Under the pieces are notes generated by a model. That model did not search any database and was not told the origin of the DNA. It was given only the letters and a program-made list of their open reading frames with translations. A program made the translations under genes and the position numbers. Shown here in pieces: positions 5,707 to 7,814 of a stretch of DNA of 7,814 nucleotides (the first letter of the stretch is position 1; each line of letters begins with the position of its first letter). The stretch is taken from positions 1 through 7,814 of the forward strand of contig DATIJQ010000026.1 in the NCBI GenBank assembly GCA_035478375.1, given 5' to 3'. The stretch comes from DASTDY01 sp035478375 (GTDB lineage Bacteria; Patescibacteriota; Saccharimonadia; Saccharimonadales; EFPC-124).

Positions 5707-6573
5707 ATGATCGTCGAACAGGAGTCTGTTGTACTGAATGTGTGGCTTGCAAATCGTCAAAAGGTAGAGCAGGCATTGGTGGCTATCGCGGAGTTCTACG
5801 GGAGCGCTCAGCCGTCAGAAGAGGTTAGCGTGTTGATCGCAGCACTTGATGAAGCTGCTATGAACCGCCAGCTGGGCAGTCACGGACTCTGCTCTGAAGA
5901 ACTGCCAGGCTTTTGGCAATTCCAACAGCAACATTTGTTGGCGCCATGGGTTGGCGATTTTACTGGGTTGCATGTGGTGCCAGGCGGTGGCTATCGGTTC
6001 AACACTAGTAACGGAGATAGCAATGCGTTGGTGCAATCCCTTACTGAGCGTGTTGGCTGCGTGCCGTACCTCGATAGTACTTCGGTACGTACCCAACTGT
6101 TACCGACTCAGAGGGTGAGACAACGCATACAGATGCTTGACCTCAACGCAGCGTTCCAAGCGTTGCAACTGTTGTTTGCGCCACTCAAACTGTATGTGGC
6201 GGATCTGTACAGGGGGCCGCGCGACGTCAGTAGTATTGAGGCGTTCACTCAACTGGCCTGCAATTTTTGGAATGACCGGAGGGGCAGTTTTTTGCAGTTG
6301 TCCGGTAATGACGGGCAGAATCACGTTAGCGTTGCGCTGCATCTCGAGCACTGGACAATACTCACGCAGCACGGTACAAAGCAGCTGTTGTGCCAGCGCG
6401 AGCAACTCGATGGCACTGCGTGCGAACTCCGCTTGCGATTTGACTGCCGAATCGCTGACACAGTGTTCGAACGTATCGACAGCCCTGCCAGTCAGCGTTT
6501 GCTAAAAATAACGGAGTGGCTAGGCGATGCCCTGCAGTACTTCAATACCCAAACACCGCTTTTATTGCCGTGA
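5707..6573 (+). CDS. Hypothetical soluble protein, 288 residues
   Basis: I do not recognise this protein. It has no signal peptide or membrane helix. The first 60 residues look helical with alternating charged and hydrophobic positions. A Gly-rich turn (PGGGYRFNTSNGDSN) follows near residue 95. A central helical stretch (residues about 140-195) contains LNAAFQALQLLFAPLKLYVADLYRG. The C-terminal third alternates beta-like segments (FLQLSGNDGQNHVSVALHLE, HWTILTQHG) with a final helix (RLLKITEWLGDALQYF). Cysteines are scattered and no metal-binding cluster is evident. The start is supported by a near-consensus promoter and an AGGGG site. It is divergent from the minus-strand gene with a shared control region, and is followed by a strong hairpin before mutM. 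Confidence 0.65.
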   Translation: MIVEQESVVLNVWLANRQKVEQALVAIAEFYGSAQPSEEVSVLIAALDEAAMNRQLGSHGLCSEELPGFWQFQQQHLLAPWVGDFTGLHVVPGGGYRFNTSNGDSNALVQSLTERVGCVPYLDSTSVRTQLLPTQRVRQRIQMLDLNAAFQALQLLFAPLKLYVADLYRGPRDVSSIEAFTQLACNFWNDRRGSFLQLSGNDGQNHVSVALHLEHWTILTQHGTKQLLCQREQLDGTACELRLRFDCRIADTVFERIDSPASQRLLKITEWLGDALQYFNTQTPLLLP

Positions 6574-6581
6574 GCTGACAA

Positions 6582-6616
6582 GCATGCGGGCACCGGCACC
6601 ACCGGCGCCCGCATGC
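6582..6616 (+). terminator. Perfect 10-bp hairpin after the 5707 gene
   Basis: GCATGCGGGC (6582-6591) pairs perfectly with GCCCGCATGC (6607-6616). After one A-C mismatch the stem continues with CCGG (6593-6596) pairing with CCGG (6602-6605) around a five-base loop. It lies eight bases after the stop codon and ends 14 bases before the mutM -10 box. There is no T-tract. It shares ACCACCGGCGCCC (6598-6610) with the hairpin at 4917-4947. Confidence 0.55.
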
Positions 6617-6626
6617 AAAGCTGCAT

Positions 6627-6642
6627 CTGTTACAATAACAGT
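6627..6642 (+). promoter_or_regulatory. mutM extended -10 promoter within a palindromic operator
   Basis: TGT followed by TACAAT (6628-6636) is an extended -10 element. Six bases separate it from ATG 6643, predicting a leaderless mRNA. The box is centred in a perfect palindrome, CTGTTA-CAA-TAACAG (6627-6641), so a dimeric repressor bound there would block RNA polymerase. It resembles the proteobacterial LexA box CTGT-N8-ACAG but has N7. Confidence 0.55.
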
Positions 6643-7515
6643 ATGCCTGAACTCCCCGAAGTCGAAACCGTCCGCCTTGGCTTGGCCGCGCTGTTGCCCG
6701 GCTTGCAAATTAACACCGAAACGCATGACTGGCCCAAAGGCTTCCCCAACGCGCCGCACGACGTGGCGCAGTTTTTAATTGGCACTAAAATTTTGGGTGT
6801 GCGGCGGCGGGCGAAAGTGCTTATTATTGATCTTAGCAGTAATTATTCCCTGGTGATTCATCTTAAAATGACGGGACAGTTGGTGTTCCGAAGCCACGCT
6901 GCGCATTTTGGCGCTGGCCACCCGAACCACAGTTTGGTAGAGGAGTTGCCCGACAAAACAACACGGGTGACGCTTACTTTTACCGACGGCAGCAAACTGT
7001 TTTTTAACGACCAGCGCAAGTTTGGCTGGATGCGGCTTATGCCGACGCCGGAGGTTGAGCACCTGGACTTTTTCCAAAAAGTCGGCCCTGAACCGCTGGC
7101 CGCAGATTTTACGGCGAAAGATTTTATTCAGCGCCTCAACCGCCGCCCCAAAAGTGGTAGTAAAGCGGTGCTGCTGGACCAAACGGTGGTGGCTGGCATT
7201 GGCAATATTTACGCGGATGAGAGTTTGTGGGCGGCCAAAATCCACCCCGAGACGCGGGTGCAAGATTTGTCGCCCGCCAAAATGACGGCGTTGTATAATG
7301 GGCTGATTAAGGTTTTGCGGTTGAGTATAAAAAAGGGCGGTTCGACGGACCGCAATTATGTAGACGCCGAAGGCAAGCGGGGGAGTTATCTCAGTTTTGC
7401 CAATGTTTTTAGGCGCGAAGGCAAGCCTTGTCCGCGCTGTGGCACCACGATTATTAAGCTGCGGGTTGCGGGGCGGGGGACGCATATTTGTCCGCATTGC
7501 CAGGTAAAAGTATGA
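6643..7515 (+). CDS. mutM: Formamidopyrimidine-DNA glycosylase
   Basis: This 290-residue bifunctional DNA glycosylase/AP lyase removes 8-oxoguanine and formamidopyrimidines in base-excision repair. The start at 6643 gives the canonical MPELPEVETV; after Met removal, Pro is the catalytic nucleophile and Glu the general acid. Other family marks are the Lys in RRRAKVLIIDL, the IHLKMTGQL loop, the DNA-binding helix-two-turn-helix with GIGNIYADESLW, and a complete C-terminal zinc finger with Cys263, Cys266, Cys283 and Cys286 (CPRC-x16-CPHC). The finger includes the Arg of AGRGTHICP that contacts the phosphate. An insertion with FGAGHPNHSLVEELPDKTTRV lengthens the N-terminal domain. An upstream ATG at 6613 is in frame but inside the hairpin. 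A short leaderless promoter with a palindrome controls it. Confidence 0.97.
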   Translation: MPELPEVETVRLGLAALLPGLQINTETHDWPKGFPNAPHDVAQFLIGTKILGVRRRAKVLIIDLSSNYSLVIHLKMTGQLVFRSHAAHFGAGHPNHSLVEELPDKTTRVTLTFTDGSKLFFNDQRKFGWMRLMPTPEVEHLDFFQKVGPEPLAADFTAKDFIQRLNRRPKSGSKAVLLDQTVVAGIGNIYADESLWAAKIHPETRVQDLSPAKMTALYNGLIKVLRLSIKKGGSTDRNYVDAEGKRGSYLSFANVFRREGKPCPRCGTTIIKLRVAGRGTHICPHCQVKV

Positions 7516-7516
7516 T
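7488..7516 (+). promoter_or_regulatory. Possible promoter for the 7524 RNA
   Basis: TTGTCC (7488-7493) and TATGAT (7511-7516) are separated by 17 bases, within the last codons and stop of mutM. The expected start, near 7523, coincides with the first paired base of the folded element that follows. Confidence 0.4.
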
Positions 7517-7523
7517 ATGTTTT

Positions 7524-7636
7524 GCCCGCGTTCTGCCTTTTCGCTCCTCCCTCCGCAAGAATCACTACGCCGCCAAGCAGGCGGCTCCGTTGGCGCCGGG
7601 AAGGCGAACTTCTTGCTTGAGAGGAAGAGACGCGGC
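7524..7636 (+). ncRNA. Candidate structured RNA, three-way junction
   Basis: No frame here makes a plausible protein, but the plus strand folds well. CCGCGT (7526-7531) pairs with ACGCGG (7630-7635) as an outer stem. GCAAGAA (7555-7561) pairs with TTCTTGC (7610-7616) as an inner stem. Within it are GCCGCC-AAGCA-GGCGGC (7569-7585) and a second hairpin at 7589-7609 (CGCC/GGCG, then GTT/AAC after a two-base bulge). The pyrimidine-rich 7544-7554 can pair with GAGGAAG (7621-7627). I see no SRP, RNase P or tmRNA signature. It could be a small RNA gene, a complex terminator of mutM, or an upstream element of dut. No U-tract ends it. Confidence 0.4.
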
Positions 7637-7649
7637 GACCACTACACGT

Positions 7650-7655
7650 TATAAT
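7650..7655 (+). promoter_or_regulatory. -10 box of dut promoter
   Basis: A perfect TATAAT lies 20 bases before the dut ATG. No good -35 box is present at 16-18 bases (7627-7632 reads GAGACG). Transcription would start near 7662, leaving a leader of about 14 bases that carries the AGGAG site. Confidence 0.55.
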
Positions 7656-7675
7656 GACTGAATACAGGAGCTGCT

Positions 7676-7814
7676 ATGAAGATTAAAATCGTCAACAAAT
7701 CCAAACACGAATTGCCAAAACACGAAACGCCGCACGCCGCCGCCGTTGATTTAAAGGCAAATATTGACCAGCCGCTCACGTTAATGCCAATGCAGCGCGC
7801 GCTTGTTCCGACTG
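7676..7814 (+). CDS. dut: dUTPase, 3'-truncated by window edge
   Basis: Only the first 46 codons are in the window. The N-terminus MKIKIVNKS...LPKHETPHAAAVDLKA matches the start of trimeric dUTPases, including conserved motif 1 (family AGxDLxA), here AAVDLKA with the metal-associated Asp kept and the usual Gly replaced by Val. The following ITL-like segment and RALVPT agree with the family's strand order before the TG of its next conserved segment. The enzyme hydrolyses dUTP to dUMP and pyrophosphate, keeping uracil out of DNA and supplying dTMP synthesis. AGGAG at 7666-7670 lies five bases before the ATG and fixes the start. Its place next to mutM groups two DNA-fidelity genes. Confidence 0.92.
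   Translation, partial: MKIKIVNKSKHELPKHETPHAAAVDLKANIDQPLTLMPMQRALVPT

Noticed and set aside
6627..6641. Classical LexA (SOS) box
   Set aside because: CTGT and ACAG are spaced by seven bases, not the eight needed for the proteobacterial site, so I call it only a palindrome.
6613..6642. Earlier in-frame ATG for mutM
   Set aside because: It would add ten residues before the invariant MPELPE start, whose Pro must be the mature N-terminus for catalysis, and it lies in the upstream hairpin.
6775..7497. 240-codon minus-strand open frame inside mutM
   Set aside because: It is entirely antisense to a certain mutM gene.
7513..7515. TGA read as glycine, extending mutM
   Set aside because: MutM ends correctly after its zinc finger at this TGA, and the bases after it fold as a structured element; the standard code fits.
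7524..7636. SRP RNA (4.5S)
   Set aside because: The GGAAGCAGC-type conserved core and its asymmetric loop are absent on both strands.
1..7814. CRISPR array, tRNA genes, insertion sequences
   Set aside because: No regularly spaced repeats, no T-loop GTTCRANNC context with acceptor pairing, and no transposase or terminal inverted repeats were found.

Overview
The window looks like a chromosomal segment of a Patescibacteria/CPR bacterium, most likely Saccharibacteria-like. This rests on the style of the polA, mutM and dut proteins, the small lineage-specific membrane proteins between them, and standard stop codon use (mutM ends in TGA). The assignment is by eye and moderate in confidence. No tRNA, rRNA, CRISPR array, transposase, integrase or phage gene is visible.

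Layout. Positions 1-2463 hold most of polA (DNA polymerase I), whose 5' end lies before the window. A gene-poor stretch of about 250 bases follows, with a perfect DnaA-box 9-mer just after the polA stop and a 10-bp hairpin near its end. Then come three predicted membrane or membrane-anchored proteins of unknown function (2715-2933, 2992-3543, 3633-3935), with a possible 27-codon micro-ORF between the last two. Next is a block of three soluble proteins (3983-4819 plus, 4954-5499 minus, 5707-6573 plus). The first looks like a catalytically degenerate relative of the YfiH/laccase-domain family; the other two are not recognised. The plus and minus genes converge on a hairpin-rich terminator region (4834-4947). 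The minus gene and the last plus gene diverge from an AT-rich 207-bp control region with a 7-4-7 direct repeat and a 9-bp inverted repeat. The window ends with mutM (6643-7515), a candidate structured small RNA with its own promoter (about 7524-7636), and the first 46 codons of dut (7676 onward).

Functional reading. polA, mutM and dut are DNA replication, base-excision repair and nucleotide-pool sanitation genes; all three bear on handling of damaged or incorrect bases. The unknown genes between polA and mutM look like an accessory insertion in this neighbourhood.

Regulation. There appear to be two kinds of gene start. The 2715 gene, the 3633 gene and mutM have a -10 box ending only 6-7 bases before ATG and no Shine-Dalgarno, which predicts leaderless mRNAs. 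The 3983 gene, the 5707 gene and dut have a -10 box further upstream and an AGGAG/AGGGG ribosome-binding site 5 bases before the start. The mutM -10 box also sits in the centre of a perfect 15-bp palindrome, suggesting a repressor operator.
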